Numbered from the stretch's first letter, positions 9,029-18,573 are shown. The stretch is DNA of 64,000 nt from an uncultured Bacteroidota bacterium (GCA_903903635.1 CAIUZK010000203.1:1-64000); one strand, 5' to 3'. Notes: generated from the letters alone by a model not told the origin. Made by a program: numbers and translations.

Positions 9029-9162
9029 AAAAGTACCTTGATGACTTTGACTTATTGATTGGGGCAACTGCAATTTATAATGACATGGTTATGGTAACCA
9101 ATAATGTTGCCCATTTAAGCCGACTTGCCAATATTGAAATCGAAGATTGGGCTAAGGATTAA
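9019..9162 (+). pseudogene. PIN-domain toxin C-terminal fragment (VapC-like)
   Basis: About 47 codons in a frame overlapping the antitoxin end: KKYLDDFDLLIGATAIYND, then MVMVTNNVAHLSRLANI and EIEDW, then stop. This is the last part of a PIN ribonuclease, including the third acidic residue region (DFDLLIGATAI) and the TNN...H...I..EDW ending. The first ~90 residues, with the other catalytic aspartates, are missing. The deletion joint falls just after the antitoxin stop, so an internal deletion of vapC is the simplest history. Confidence 0.7.
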
Positions 9163-9251
9163 TACTAAACAACTGCTTCCTGCCCACTTGCTTCCGGCAT
9201 TATACTGATTCAAACAAGAAACTTATCTTTACCCCTCCTAAACAAATAATC

Positions 9252-12200
9252 ATGCGATCCAATATACTGTATGTATTTATATTTCTTTGTTCAGTCTCCA
9301 CGCTAACCTTTGCCCAGGACAAAAAAGACGATAAAAAGAAGTGGGATGTAAACAATCCTGGTGGACCGGGAAAGGATGTAACCTTCACGGTAAATGAGGG
9401 CACATGGATGAATCTGGATATTTCGCCTGATGGCAGGGAGATTGTGTTCGATCTGCTGGGAGATATTTATACTATTCCGGCAAAAGGAGGAACGGCAAAA
9501 GCCCTGCGCACCGGCATGGCCTATGAGGTGCAGCCCCGCTTCAGTCCTGATGGCAAGAAAATACTCTTCACATCTGATGCAGGTGGGGGCGATAACATTT
9601 GGGTAATGGACCGCGATGGCAGCCACGCCAAACAGATTACCAAAGAAAACTTCAGGCTGCTGAACAATGCAGTTTGGGTTGATAAGAACTACATCATTGC
9701 CCGCAAGCACTTTACCTCAGGCCGCTCACTTGGCGCCGGTGAACTGTGGATGTACCATATAAACGGCGGTGGCGGACTACAACTTACCGCCCGTAAAAAT
9801 GATCAGCAGGATCTTAACGAGCCTACTGTTTCGCCTGATGGAAGGTATGTGTATTACAGCGAAGACATGTATCCGGGTGGGTATTTCCAGTACAATAAGA
9901 ACCCCAATGAGCAGATCTTTGCCATCAAACGTTTCGACAGAGAAAAGGGAACTATAGAAAATGTAACAGGTGGCCCAGGTGGTGCTGTACGGCCACAGAT
10001 TGCGCATAATGGCAAAATTATGGCCTTTGTGAAAAGGGTACGCACTAAAACAGTGCTCTACCTGCGCGACCTGGCTACCGGCGAAGAATGGCCCATATAT
10101 GATAAGCTGGATAAAGACCAGCAGGAGGCGTGGACCATCTTTGGCATTTATACCGGCTATGCCTGGACTCCTGATGATAAAAACATAGTGATCTGGAGCG
10201 GTGGGAAAATAGTAAAGGTTGATGCCGGCAAGGTTAATGAAGCAACAGAAATACCTTTTACCTGCAATGTAAAACAACATATGACCGATGCTGTGCGTTT
10301 CCCTCAAAACCTCAATCCCGAAGAGTTCAATGTCAATGTTATCAGGCATGCAACCACATCTCCGGATGGCAGGTTGATGGTATTTAATGCACTTGGGCAC
10401 ATCTACAAAAAAGCACTGCCCAATGGCAAACCGGAGCGGATAACCAATAGCAAGGCCCAGGAATTTGAACCGTCTTTCTCACCCGATGGAAAGAGCCTGG
10501 TTTATGTAACATGGACGGACGACAACAAAGGATCCATTTGCAAAATCGATCTTCATCCTGATGCCAAACCTGTGGCTTTAACTGCCAAAAAAGGTTTGTA
10601 TCGCACCCCTTCTTTTTCGCCCGATGGCAATTGGATAGTATATACCAAAGAAGGCAGTAACGACATCATGGGGAATACCTATACCATAAAGCCAGGCATC
10701 TACCTGATGCCTGCTTCTGGCCACAAAGAAACCTTTGTAACCAACAGGGGTGGAGATCCTAAATTCGACCATACAGGCAAGCTCATTTATTATCAGGCGG
10801 GTGGAGGCCTCGACAAAACCCTTAATAGCTGCAAACCGGATGGCAGCGACGACCGCACGATCTTCAAAAGCAAGTATGGCAGCCAGTTCACCGTTTCACC
10901 CGATGGCAACTGGGTAGCTTATGTAGATCTGCACGAAGTTTATGTTGCTCCATTTCCACATACAGGTAAGGAAGTTTCGCTAAGCGCAGAATCAACAGAC
11001 TTCCCGGTTAAAAAAGTATCGCTCGATGCAGGAATAAATTTGCACTGGAGCAGCGACAATAAGAGCCTGCACTATACCCTCGGCGATCAGTATTACACCA
11101 TTAATCTCGAAGACCGTTTTGAATTCATCAACAACAAACCTGATTCACTCTTCAAGCTCCCTGAGCATGGCATTGCTGTTGGGCTTAAAGCTAAAACAGA
11201 TAAGCCTGCAGGTGCCATAGCCTTTACACATGCACGCATTATAACCATGGAAGGCAATGAGGTAATTGAAAATGGCACTGTATTAGTTGAAGGGAACCTG
11301 ATTAAAGCTATCGGCAAAAACGGAGAGGTAACTATACCAGCCCATACTAAAACTATTAACTGCGACGGCAAGACCATTATGCCCGGCTTCATAGATGCCC
11401 ATGCACATGGCAATCACTTCCGCGACGGCCTTACACCCGAAAAGCACTGGCCTTACTACACCAACCTGGCATACGGCGTTACAACCATGCACGACCCATC
11501 GGCCAACAGCGAAATGGTTTTCGCGCAAAGTGAGTTGGTAAAATCGGGTGCAATGGTGGGCCCACGCATTTTTTCTACCGGTACGATCCTATACGGCGCT
11601 GAGGGCGACTTTAAGGCAGTTATCAATTCGTATGAAGATGCAAAAAGCGCATTGCGCCGCACTAAAGCATATGGCGCATTCAGTGTTAAGAGCTACAACC
11701 AGCCACGCCGTGAGCAAAACCAGATGGTAATAGAAGCGGCACGTGAACTAAAAATGGAAGTAGTGCCTGAAGGTGGCTCTTTCTTCTATCACAATATGGG
11801 TATGGTAATGGATGGTCATACTACAATAGAGCACAATATACCTGTGGCTACATTGTATAATGATGTTGTGCAATTCTGGAAGAATTCGCAAACCGGCTAC
11901 ACCCCTACCCTTATTGTTTGCTATGGTGCGCTTAGTGGCGAAAATTACTGGTACCAGCATACCAATGTTTGGGAAAAGGAGCGGCTGCTCAGGTACACAC
12001 CACGTGCAGTAATAGATACCCGTAGCCGCCACCGCACCATGGCGCCTGAAGAGGAATATACAAACGGACATATACTTGTATCGCAAAGCGCAAAGAAGCT
12101 GGAAGATGCAGGTGTAAAAGTAAATATGGGCGCACACGGGCAGATACAGGGCATAGGCACTCATTGGGAAACCTGGATGCTGGCCCAGGGTGGCATGAGC

Positions 12201-12503
12201 AATCTGGAGGCCTTACGTTGTGCCACAATCAACCCTGCCACCAACCTTGGATTGGATAACTGGATAGGTTCACTAAAGGCAGGCAAACTCGCTGATCTGA
12301 TCATTATGGATAAAAACCCATTGGACCTGATACAGAATACTGAAAGTGTGCATTATACCATGATCAATGGTCGTCTGTATGACTGCGAAACAATGAACGA
12401 GATGGGCAATTACGACCGCAAGCGCGGTAAATTCTATTGGGAGACCAGCAAGAATGCAGAATCATTCCCTTGGCATGAAGAAAGTGTGGAAGTAGGTGAA
12501 TAA
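9252..12503 (+). CDS. Secreted TolB-like propeller / amidohydrolase fusion protein
   Basis: A 1083-aa exported metal-dependent hydrolase. A signal peptide (about residues 1-21, ending TFAQ) precedes a long beta-propeller region (about 45-640) with many PD40/TolB-type repeats, each marked by S(P)DG or SPDGK. The second half is an amidohydrolase: the N-terminal beta sandwich (IITMEGNEVIENGTVLVEG), then the metal motif GFIDAHAHG with His717 and His719, VTTMHDPSA, DGHTTIEHNIP near 870, MGAHGQIQG near 990, and the closing LAQGGMSNLEALRCATINPA region. Such propeller-amidohydrolase fusions are known in Bacteroidota and relatives; the natural substrate (peptide or imide-like) is not known. It is monocistronic by layout. 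Confidence 0.9.
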   Translation: MRSNILYVFIFLCSVSTLTFAQDKKDDKKKWDVNNPGGPGKDVTFTVNEGTWMNLDISPDGREIVFDLLGDIYTIPAKGGTAKALRTGMAYEVQPRFSPDGKKILFTSDAGGGDNIWVMDRDGSHAKQITKENFRLLNNAVWVDKNYIIARKHFTSGRSLGAGELWMYHINGGGGLQLTARKNDQQDLNEPTVSPDGRYVYYSEDMYPGGYFQYNKNPNEQIFAIKRFDREKGTIENVTGGPGGAVRPQIAHNGKIMAFVKRVRTKTVLYLRDLATGEEWPIYDKLDKDQQEAWTIFGIYTGYAWTPDDKNIVIWSGGKIVKVDAGKVNEATEIPFTCNVKQHMTDAVRFPQNLNPEEFNVNVIRHATTSPDGRLMVFNALGHIYKKALPNGKPERITNSKAQEFEPSFSPDGKSLVYVTWTDDNKGSICKIDLHPDAKPVALTAKKGLYRTPSFSPDGNWIVYTKEGSNDIMGNTYTIKPGIYLMPASGHKETFVTNRGGDPKFDHTGKLIYYQAGGGLDKTLNSCKPDGSDDRTIFKSKYGSQFTVSPDGNWVAYVDLHEVYVAPFPHTGKEVSLSAESTDFPVKKVSLDAGINLHWSSDNKSLHYTLGDQYYTINLEDRFEFINNKPDSLFKLPEHGIAVGLKAKTDKPAGAIAFTHARIITMEGNEVIENGTVLVEGNLIKAIGKNGEVTIPAHTKTINCDGKTIMPGFIDAHAHGNHFRDGLTPEKHWPYYTNLAYGVTTMHDPSANSEMVFAQSELVKSGAMVGPRIFSTGTILYGAEGDFKAVINSYEDAKSALRRTKAYGAFSVKSYNQPRREQNQMVIEAARELKMEVVPEGGSFFYHNMGMVMDGHTTIEHNIPVATLYNDVVQFWKNSQTGYTPTLIVCYGALSGENYWYQHTNVWEKERLLRYTPRAVIDTRSRHRTMAPEEEYTNGHILVSQSAKKLEDAGVKVNMGAHGQIQGIGTHWETWMLAQGGMSNLEALRCATINPATNLGLDNWIGSLKAGKLADLIIMDKNPLDLIQNTESVHYTMINGRLYDCETMNEMGNYDRKRGKFYWETSKNAESFPWHEESVEVGE

Positions 12504-12553
12504 GTAAAAATGATTGGGATGCTTATCTAAGATCTGATACCGGATCCTTGCAA

Positions 12554-12751
12554 TTATTTATTGCTTAACCATGTGCCTTTTTGGTTGTTTTCAACGAGTT
12601 CCCTCGCTGAAACGCGTTTAATTTCACCATTTACAGATATTACAGCAGTTTCGTTATTGGCCGCTTTCTGATCATAAAGACGTTGAATTGCCAGTTTCAG
12701 GCCATATTCAACTTTGGCAAAAAATTCAACATTTTCTGGTTTAAACGCCAT
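12554..12751 (-). CDS. Small protein overlapping a zeta-like ATPase
   Basis: A 65-aa uncharacterised protein, MAFKPENVEFFAKVEYGLKL at the start, with a basic C-terminal half (KRVSARELVENNQKGTWLSNK). It overlaps the end of the upstream zeta-like gene by 11 bp (12741-12751), a strong sign of translational coupling. No DNA-binding or transmembrane motif is visible. Small partners of this kind accompany zeta-toxin-like predicted ATPases in many bacteria, but the toxin is encoded first here, unlike classical epsilon-zeta. An antitoxin role is only an inference. Confidence 0.7.
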   Translation of the reverse strand: MAFKPENVEFFAKVEYGLKLAIQRLYDQKAANNETAVISVNGEIKRVSARELVENNQKGTWLSNK

Positions 12752-13319
12752 AAATCTGACTTTTAACTATTTCCCAAAGGTCGGTATTTTCTATCAATTG
12801 TTCTGATTTTTTTTCACCTGTAGCAATAATATTCAATCTGTTTCTGGTATTATCTGCCAATATCCAGGCATCACAGATCGGCAAAAACAAATTAAAGAAG
12901 TTGCTTATTCCTCTGTAATACCTTCTTTCCACTACTTCTTCGGGAATATTGTGCCCACCCTTGCTAACCCTTTCGGCCACACGTTGTAAAGCCATCTGGG
13001 GAGATTCCAGCCAGATATATATAACCTTAACCGAGTACCCTATTACCTGAGCTCTTTTCACCAATGAAACATAACTTCGGGTTGCCAATGTTGTTTCAAT
13101 AGCAAAATCACCACCCTCATTAAGCAGTTCCTCAATACGGTGCAGCATGATCCGCCCTGCTTCTATAGCCACACCTTCCACATTAAACGGGGAAATACCA
13201 TAAGCAATAGCATCTGCGTTCACAAATTCATTACAACCCAGGATGTCCGGAAGAATAGTAAAACTGGCTGTAGTTTTACCAGCTCCATTGCAACCCGCTA
13301 TGATATATAAATTGGGCAT
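12741..13319 (-). CDS. Zeta-toxin-like P-loop ATPase/kinase
   Basis: A 192-aa P-loop protein of the zeta-toxin / predicted ABC-type ATPase group. The Walker A motif IIAGCNGAGKTTA is at residues 6-17. ECNEFVNADAIA-like text (here GCNEFVNADAIAYG) follows near 30, and FAIETTLATRSY near 75-85 is the typical Zeta segment after it. RVSKGGHNIPEEVVERRYYRG near 118-140 matches the conserved GGHxIPxxVIxRRY motif, which carries the catalytic arginines. Zeta toxins phosphorylate UDP-sugars of peptidoglycan synthesis, but many chromosomal relatives are untested. It forms a two-gene unit with the downstream 65-aa protein. Confidence 0.85.
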   Translation of the reverse strand: MPNLYIIAGCNGAGKTTASFTILPDILGCNEFVNADAIAYGISPFNVEGVAIEAGRIMLHRIEELLNEGGDFAIETTLATRSYVSLVKRAQVIGYSVKVIYIWLESPQMALQRVAERVSKGGHNIPEEVVERRYYRGISNFFNLFLPICDAWILADNTRNRLNIIATGEKKSEQLIENTDLWEIVKSQIYGV

Positions 13320-13357
13320 CTAACCGCAAAAATAACGAAAATCAAATGGCAAATCCA

Positions 13358-14578
13358 TCACTCATATCGCAATGCATCAATAGGATTGAGGGCTGCTGCC
13401 TTCCGGGCTGGATACCACCCAAAGAAAATACCTACTGCCGACGAGAATAAAAAGGACAGCAAAATAGATGTTGGGGTAATTACCACAGGCCATCCGCCAA
13501 ACCTGCCAACCAAAACAGAAATAAGTATACCTAGCACAATACCAATTAAACCACCAAGTATACTGATGAAAACAGACTCAATCATAAACTGAATCAGGAC
13601 ATCCCGCCCCTTGGCGCCAACTGCCATTCTGATACCAATTTCACGGGTACGCTCGGTTACAGATACCAGCATAATGTTCATAATACCTATCCCACCGACT
13701 ATTAATGAAATGCCTGCAATGCTGGCCAGCAGTATGGTCATAATATTCGAAATGGAGCCGAAGATATTGGCAATATCAGCTTGTGACCTAACCGTAAAAT
13801 CATCTTCAGTGGCGGGTGTAAGCCTGTGCTCTGTTCTGATTATGGATGTTATCTGTTCCTTTGCTTTATCAATATCCTTTTCAGATTTGGCTGAGGCCAG
13901 AATGGAGTTTAAGTATATCGTAGACAACATTCTTTTTTGCACCGTATTGAATGGCGCAATAATAATATCATCCTGATCCTGACCAAAAGTATTCTGTCCT
14001 TTTTTATCAAGCAGACCAATGACTTTAAATGGAATGCTGTTGATACGGATATACTTACCCACAGGATCGGTGCCAGCTCCAAATAAATTAGTAGATACTG
14101 TTAGCCCGATAATACAAACCTTTGCCGCCACCTTTTCATCAGTAGTAGAATAGCCCACGCCGCTGGATATAGTAAGATTACGGATAGAGAAATACTGCCC
14201 GTAGGCACCAATAACATTGGTGTGCCAGTTTTGATTGCCGGCAATGATCTGCGATGAACGCTGCACCACCGGAGAAACATCAGTTACATATTCGCACTTT
14301 GCTGTGATAGCCTCAACATCCTTAATGGTTAGTGTAGAATGTGAACCGGCCCCCATTCGCACACCTCCCATATTTGATGAGCCGGGATAGATCATAACTG
14401 AATTCGTTCCCAGGCTGGATACCGATGCCTGTATATTCTGCTTGGAGCCCTCACCTATTGCCAGCATAGCTATTACAGAGGCTACACCTATTATAATACC
14501 CAGCATGGTGAGCAGCACCCTGAGCTTATTTTTGCTGAGTGATCTGTAAGCTATCTTAAGCAGGTTTACTATTCTCAT
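13358..14578 (-). CDS. MacB-type ABC transporter permease
   Basis: A 406-aa permease of the MacB/FtsX superfamily. One transmembrane helix at residues 15-40 (RVLLTMLGIIIGVASVIAMLAIG) is followed by a large periplasmic domain (about 45-270). Three C-terminal helices end with the conserved VTERTREIGIRMAVGAKGRDVLIQF-type loop and GWYPARKAAALNPIDALRYE. Unlike E. coli MacB the ATPase is a separate gene, whose end it overlaps by 4 bp (14575-14578). With the ATPase, adaptor and TolC genes upstream it forms a tripartite efflux system for antibiotics, peptides or lipids. The substrate cannot be read from sequence. Confidence 0.93.
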   Translation of the reverse strand: MRIVNLLKIAYRSLSKNKLRVLLTMLGIIIGVASVIAMLAIGEGSKQNIQASVSSLGTNSVMIYPGSSNMGGVRMGAGSHSTLTIKDVEAITAKCEYVTDVSPVVQRSSQIIAGNQNWHTNVIGAYGQYFSIRNLTISSGVGYSTTDEKVAAKVCIIGLTVSTNLFGAGTDPVGKYIRINSIPFKVIGLLDKKGQNTFGQDQDDIIIAPFNTVQKRMLSTIYLNSILASAKSEKDIDKAKEQITSIIRTEHRLTPATEDDFTVRSQADIANIFGSISNIMTILLASIAGISLIVGGIGIMNIMLVSVTERTREIGIRMAVGAKGRDVLIQFMIESVFISILGGLIGIVLGILISVLVGRFGGWPVVITPTSILLSFLFSSAVGIFFGWYPARKAAALNPIDALRYE

Positions 14579-15342
14579 GTGAGTACCTCCCTTGGATTAA
14601 TTTCCGGCAATTTGGGCAACTCTTCTTTTGCAAATTTCCGCTCGGTAACCGGCACATTGGATACGATCTGGCCATCTCTGAAAAGAATATTGGTCCGGGC
14701 AAACTGGGCAATATCCGTCTCATGGGTAACCATAATAATGGTAATGCCTTTTTCATTCAACTGCTGAAATATATCCATGATCTCATAACTGGATCGGGTA
14801 TCCAGGTTGCCCGTTGGCTCATCGGCCATAATAACTACAGGATCGTTCACCAGGCTGCGGGCAATAGCCACACGCTGTTGTTGACCGCCGGACAACTGGC
14901 TGGGCAGATGGTCTGCCCTGTCAGCCAGTCCTACCGATTTTAAGGCAGCCATTGCCTTCTCCTTACGCTCCTTTGTATTGAGCTTGTTATTGTAGAGCAT
15001 TGGCAACTCCACATTCTCGATAGCAGATGTGCGTGCCAGGATATTGAACGACTGGAATATAAATCCGATCTTTTGATTTCTCAGTTCTGCCAGTTGGTTT
15101 TTACTCAACTTCAATACATCTACCCCATCCAGAAAATAGGACCCGCCAGTTGGATGGTCGAGACAACCCAGCAGATTCATAAAAGTAGATTTACCAGATC
15201 CGCTGGGCCCCATTACCGCAGCAAAATCACCTTTTTGTATTTCAAGTGATACACCTCTGAGGGCATAGAATTCTATTTCCCCCATCTTATAGGTCCTTGA
15301 AAGGTCTTTAACCGAAATCAGTGATCGCGAGGCTTCCATCAA
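14575..15342 (-). CDS. MacB/LolD-type ABC transporter ATP-binding protein
   Basis: A 255-aa cytoplasmic ATPase powering the adjacent permease. Walker A is GPSGSGKST near residue 45, Q-loop IFQSFNILARTSAIENV near 95, signature LSGGQQQRVAIARSL near 150, Walker B VVIMADEPTGNLD near 170, and the switch His in IIMVTHETDIA near 205. The MALEMVxLPLxY-like stretch (VELPMLYNNK) is typical of the MacB/LolD subgroup. It overlaps both neighbours by 4 bp, giving tight translational coupling across the operon. Confidence 0.95.
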   Translation of the reverse strand: MMEASRSLISVKDLSRTYKMGEIEFYALRGVSLEIQKGDFAAVMGPSGSGKSTFMNLLGCLDHPTGGSYFLDGVDVLKLSKNQLAELRNQKIGFIFQSFNILARTSAIENVELPMLYNNKLNTKERKEKAMAALKSVGLADRADHLPSQLSGGQQQRVAIARSLVNDPVVIMADEPTGNLDTRSSYEIMDIFQQLNEKGITIIMVTHETDIAQFARTNILFRDGQIVSNVPVTERKFAKEELPKLPEINPREVLT

Positions 15343-16547
15343 TGGGTGGTTTTACGGCTTGGCATTTTAGGCATAAACGGATTATTGGTAGCTGCTGCCG
15401 CATCAACTGATTCGCCGCCGGTCAGGACTACATCACCTTCTTTAATATCTCCTGAAATCTCTATAAATGAGCCGTCAAATATTCCGATATGCACCAACTC
15501 GGGGCGAACAACCTCACCATTCTTCACCCAGATATAGCCATCACTTCCCGGCTTGGGTATTTCATTTCCGGCAATTCGCTTTGACTGTATTCTTGAAATT
15601 GCAGAATCCGGCATTTTAATATAGTGCAGATAATCAGTGGACGGCATAAAGTGTATACTATTGCCTGCGACTCTTAGTATACCGGTATGCTCAGTAACCT
15701 TGATGGTAACATTTGCCGTAAGCCCAGGCAGCAACTTCAGATCCGGATTGGAAACATTGATTACCACAGTATAGTTGTTCACATTCTGAACCACCACAGG
15801 CAGCAGCCTGACCATAGCTACTGAACCTTTAAAAACATCATAAGGATAGGCATCCACTGTAAACACAGTTTCCTGACCCACTTTAACCTGGCCTATATCC
15901 GCTTCATCTACGTTGGCCAGTACCTGCATCTGGGTTAGATCATTTGCAATGGTAAACAGCGTTGGTGCATTGAAACTGGAAATAACCGTCTGACCAACAT
16001 CTACATTTCTGGAAATTACCGTGCCATTTATCGGGGCTTTAATAGTAGCATATTTAAGTGTTGTTTTTGCATGATCCAGGTTAGCTACAGCAGACGACAA
16101 TTCAGCCTGAGCAGATTTATAGGCGCTCTCCGCCAAATCGAAATCGGATTTGGAGGCAACTTTTTCTGTAAATAAGGTATCAGCCCGCACAAATTGTTTG
16201 CCGGTCAAATCTACCTGTACCCTTGCCTTCTGAACAGCAGCGCTGGCATCCCTCAAACTTGAATACAGCAAAGTTGTATCCAATAGCGCAATGATCTGGC
16301 CTTTCTTTACTACCGAATTAAAGTCCACAAATATCTTTGAGATAATGCCGGAAACCTGAGCGCCAACCTGTACCGTAGTTACAGCATTAAGCGATCCCGT
16401 AGCCGTAACATTTATAGAAACACTACCCTTTTCAATTTTGGCGGTCTTCCAGACAGGAGGCACGTATTTGCTGGCTGAGAAATAAAAGTATGCAGCTATA
16501 CCCCCAACAACTACCAGTATCGAAATAATAATTATTGCCTTTTTCAT
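15339..16547 (-). CDS. Efflux periplasmic adaptor (MacA/HlyD family)
   Basis: A 402-aa membrane-fusion protein. The N-terminal anchor helix (KKAIIIISILVVVGGIAAYFYFS, about residues 2-24) precedes a lipoyl/barrel-sandwich segment (GSVSINVTATGSLNAVTTVQVGAQVSG). A coiled-coil hairpin follows (about 95-165, rich in Ala/Lys/Asp heptads), then the second lipoyl half (IKAPINGTVISRNVDVGQTV near 170) and beta-barrel domains. It bridges the inner-membrane MacB-like complex and the TolC-like outer channel. The start overlaps the tolC-like gene's stop by 4 bp. Confidence 0.94.
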   Translation of the reverse strand: MKKAIIIISILVVVGGIAAYFYFSASKYVPPVWKTAKIEKGSVSINVTATGSLNAVTTVQVGAQVSGIISKIFVDFNSVVKKGQIIALLDTTLLYSSLRDASAAVQKARVQVDLTGKQFVRADTLFTEKVASKSDFDLAESAYKSAQAELSSAVANLDHAKTTLKYATIKAPINGTVISRNVDVGQTVISSFNAPTLFTIANDLTQMQVLANVDEADIGQVKVGQETVFTVDAYPYDVFKGSVAMVRLLPVVVQNVNNYTVVINVSNPDLKLLPGLTANVTIKVTEHTGILRVAGNSIHFMPSTDYLHYIKMPDSAISRIQSKRIAGNEIPKPGSDGYIWVKNGEVVRPELVHIGIFDGSFIEISGDIKEGDVVLTGGESVDAAAATNNPFMPKMPSRKTTH

Positions 16548-17998
16548 TTAAGTTGTGTTATAGGTAAACCCATATAAAAATCAAGCACTTTCGATTTATA
16601 GAGGTATTCAAACTTAGCCTGCAGATGAGTCAGCATAGCTTTGTTATAATTATTTTTCTCTACAAAGAAGTCTGTAATATTTATTGTTCCGGCCTTGAAC
16701 TTTATAGCCATATCATGGTAAGACCTTTCCTCTGCAATCATTTGTTGCCTGGTGGCTACGTAATTTTTGCCTGCCGAAATCTGATCTGTATAAGCCTGCT
16801 CAATGCTCTTTCTCACTGAATTCCTCACCAGGGTTTCATTGAATTTCGCCACTTCCAGATTGATCCTGGCCCTGTCAATATCACTTTTATAAATCAGATT
16901 ATTAAACAGGGGCACTACCAGATTCAGACTTAACCCTTTTCCAAAGTTGTCGCCAAATTGCCTGAGAAAAGGATAGTATGCAGTACTGGCCCATGTATTA
17001 GTAACAGGACCATAAACAAGTTCTGTCGGGTTACTTCCCAGATAGCCGATATTGGCAATACCATTTTCGGAGTGATAGGATACCAAAGAATTGGCACTTG
17101 AATAATTAGTTGCCAGGCTGCCGGTTAAGGTTAACCGGGGTAATATTTCTGATTGGGCTACATTCAAACTAAATTTCGCAACTTCGGTCTTTGTATCGGC
17201 GCTTTTCACCTCCGGCAATATGGCAATAGCTGTATGGTAAATTTCATTGGTTGTAAGCGGGATATCAGGATTGATGTCCTGCGCGTTGGGTCGCTGAATC
17301 TCGAAGCCCGGTTTTACCGGCAACTCCATTAGCTGCATCAGTATTACCCTCGACATCTGCAACTGATTCTCAACATTAATCAGCGCAGCGCTATCGGTGG
17401 CAAGCTGGGCATTCATCTGAACCAGATTGCTTTCCGGCAGGCTGCCGGCATGTACAAATTTCCTGGTATAATCCAGTTGCTCGGTGGTAATGGAAATCTG
17501 GTTTACAGCTATATCCACCGCATCATACTCAAAGAGCACCTGCATATATGCAGCCAATACCGCAAGCCGAAGATCATTTCTGGATTTCTCTATATCAAGT
17601 TTTCCCGCGTCAAATGCAAGTTGATTTTCCTTGACGAGGTTGGCGTACTTTAGTCCATTATAAATAACAATTGTACTTGTTAAACCCAGGCTGTTGCTAA
17701 ATACATTCTGATTTGAATATTTACCTGTAGAGACGTTGTATGAACTGCCCGAATTGAAAGATTGAGCATCATTAAGATTTAGATTGGGGAGTTTGTTCGA
17801 CCTGGCTTGTACCAGATTAATCCGGTTTATTTCATTGACCAATAAACTTTGGTTTAATGAAATATTTTTTCGCAATGCCATATCTATGCAATCCTGAAGC
17901 GCCCATTCTTTATTTTGAGCAGATACTTTTGGTGAGCATACCAAAAAAACAATCAGGATTTGAAAGACCATGAAACCTTTAACCAAACGCACTTTCAT
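16544..17998 (-). CDS. TolC-family outer-membrane efflux channel
   Basis: The outer-membrane exit duct of the tripartite pump, 484 aa from the ATG at 17998. The open frame extends 45 bp further up, but this start places the signal peptide (MKVRLVKGFMVFQILIVFLVCSPKVSAQ) at the N-terminus. Two TolC repeats are visible: WALQDCIDMALRKNISLNQS at the start of the first and, in the second half, the LNLVVPLFNNLIYKSDIDRARINLE strand-helix region. Long helices carry regular Ala/Asn/Gln spacing. It is first in the order tolC-macA-ATPase-macB, all minus strand with 4-bp overlaps. Confidence 0.94.
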   Translation of the reverse strand: MKVRLVKGFMVFQILIVFLVCSPKVSAQNKEWALQDCIDMALRKNISLNQSLLVNEINRINLVQARSNKLPNLNLNDAQSFNSGSSYNVSTGKYSNQNVFSNSLGLTSTIVIYNGLKYANLVKENQLAFDAGKLDIEKSRNDLRLAVLAAYMQVLFEYDAVDIAVNQISITTEQLDYTRKFVHAGSLPESNLVQMNAQLATDSAALINVENQLQMSRVILMQLMELPVKPGFEIQRPNAQDINPDIPLTTNEIYHTAIAILPEVKSADTKTEVAKFSLNVAQSEILPRLTLTGSLATNYSSANSLVSYHSENGIANIGYLGSNPTELVYGPVTNTWASTAYYPFLRQFGDNFGKGLSLNLVVPLFNNLIYKSDIDRARINLEVAKFNETLVRNSVRKSIEQAYTDQISAGKNYVATRQQMIAEERSYHDMAIKFKAGTINITDFFVEKNNYNKAMLTHLQAKFEYLYKSKVLDFYMGLPITQLK

Positions 17999-18369
17999 AT
18001 CTGCTATATCATTTTCAAAACACAGCCTTTCAGAAATGTTCATTAATAAATTGAATTCGCGCTGGCAGCATCATTATGCCGGAAACCAAATTCATAATTC
18101 AATTGTATTAAAACGAAACCCGGATATTAAAATTTTCATAGTGATAGAATAATAAACAAATCTTCACAACGCAAAATTCAACCAATCCGGCTTCAAAGAA
18201 TTACATGATTTACAAATTGCTTTATATAATTCACACCTGATAATTTACCAACATACAAATCTACTTCCGTGCCTCTGGCCCCTGCATGATTAGAATCAAT
18301 GTATAGACCAACCTTAATCAAGACAAATAACAGATGCCCTAAATAGCTTTGGAAAATAAAAGTGATTTT
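17999..18369. promoter_or_regulatory. Intergenic region between the divergent efflux operon and Pro-rich gene
   Basis: About 370 bp without a gene. A TAGCTTTG box (fits TAnnTTTG) at 18344-18351 lies 18 bp upstream of the small Pro-rich gene's ATG. A TAGATTTG box on the minus strand at 18263-18256 could serve the efflux operon, though it would imply a long leader. No -33 element at standard spacing is obvious for either. Confidence 0.35.
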
Positions 18370-18573
18370 ATGCCCGAACAAAAGCCATTACCCGAATTCC
18401 CGGTTCAACCTCATATCCCGGAAGTATTACCCGTGCAACCTGAAATAATCACTCAACCCCAGCATCCTGAAATCGAACCTCAAAAGGAACATCCGGAAAA
18501 AATACAACCGCATCCGGAGCATCCCAAGATGAATCTTAACCAGAAAATAGTTGAGATATTGAATCAGAGCTAG
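18370..18573 (+). CDS. Small Pro/Glu/His-rich protein
   Basis: An uncharacterised 67-aa protein from the ATG at 18370; the frame is open back to a TTG at 18349, but a -7-like box overlaps that TTG, so I prefer the ATG. The sequence consists of PEI, PEHP and QPEI-like units with alternating Pro, Glu, Gln and His, and ends in a short helix-like NLNQKIVEILNQS. It has no signal peptide and is likely disordered. I recall similar small Pro/Glu repeat proteins in Bacteroidota, without known function. Confidence 0.55.
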   Translation: MPEQKPLPEFPVQPHIPEVLPVQPEIITQPQHPEIEPQKEHPEKIQPHPEHPKMNLNQKIVEILNQS

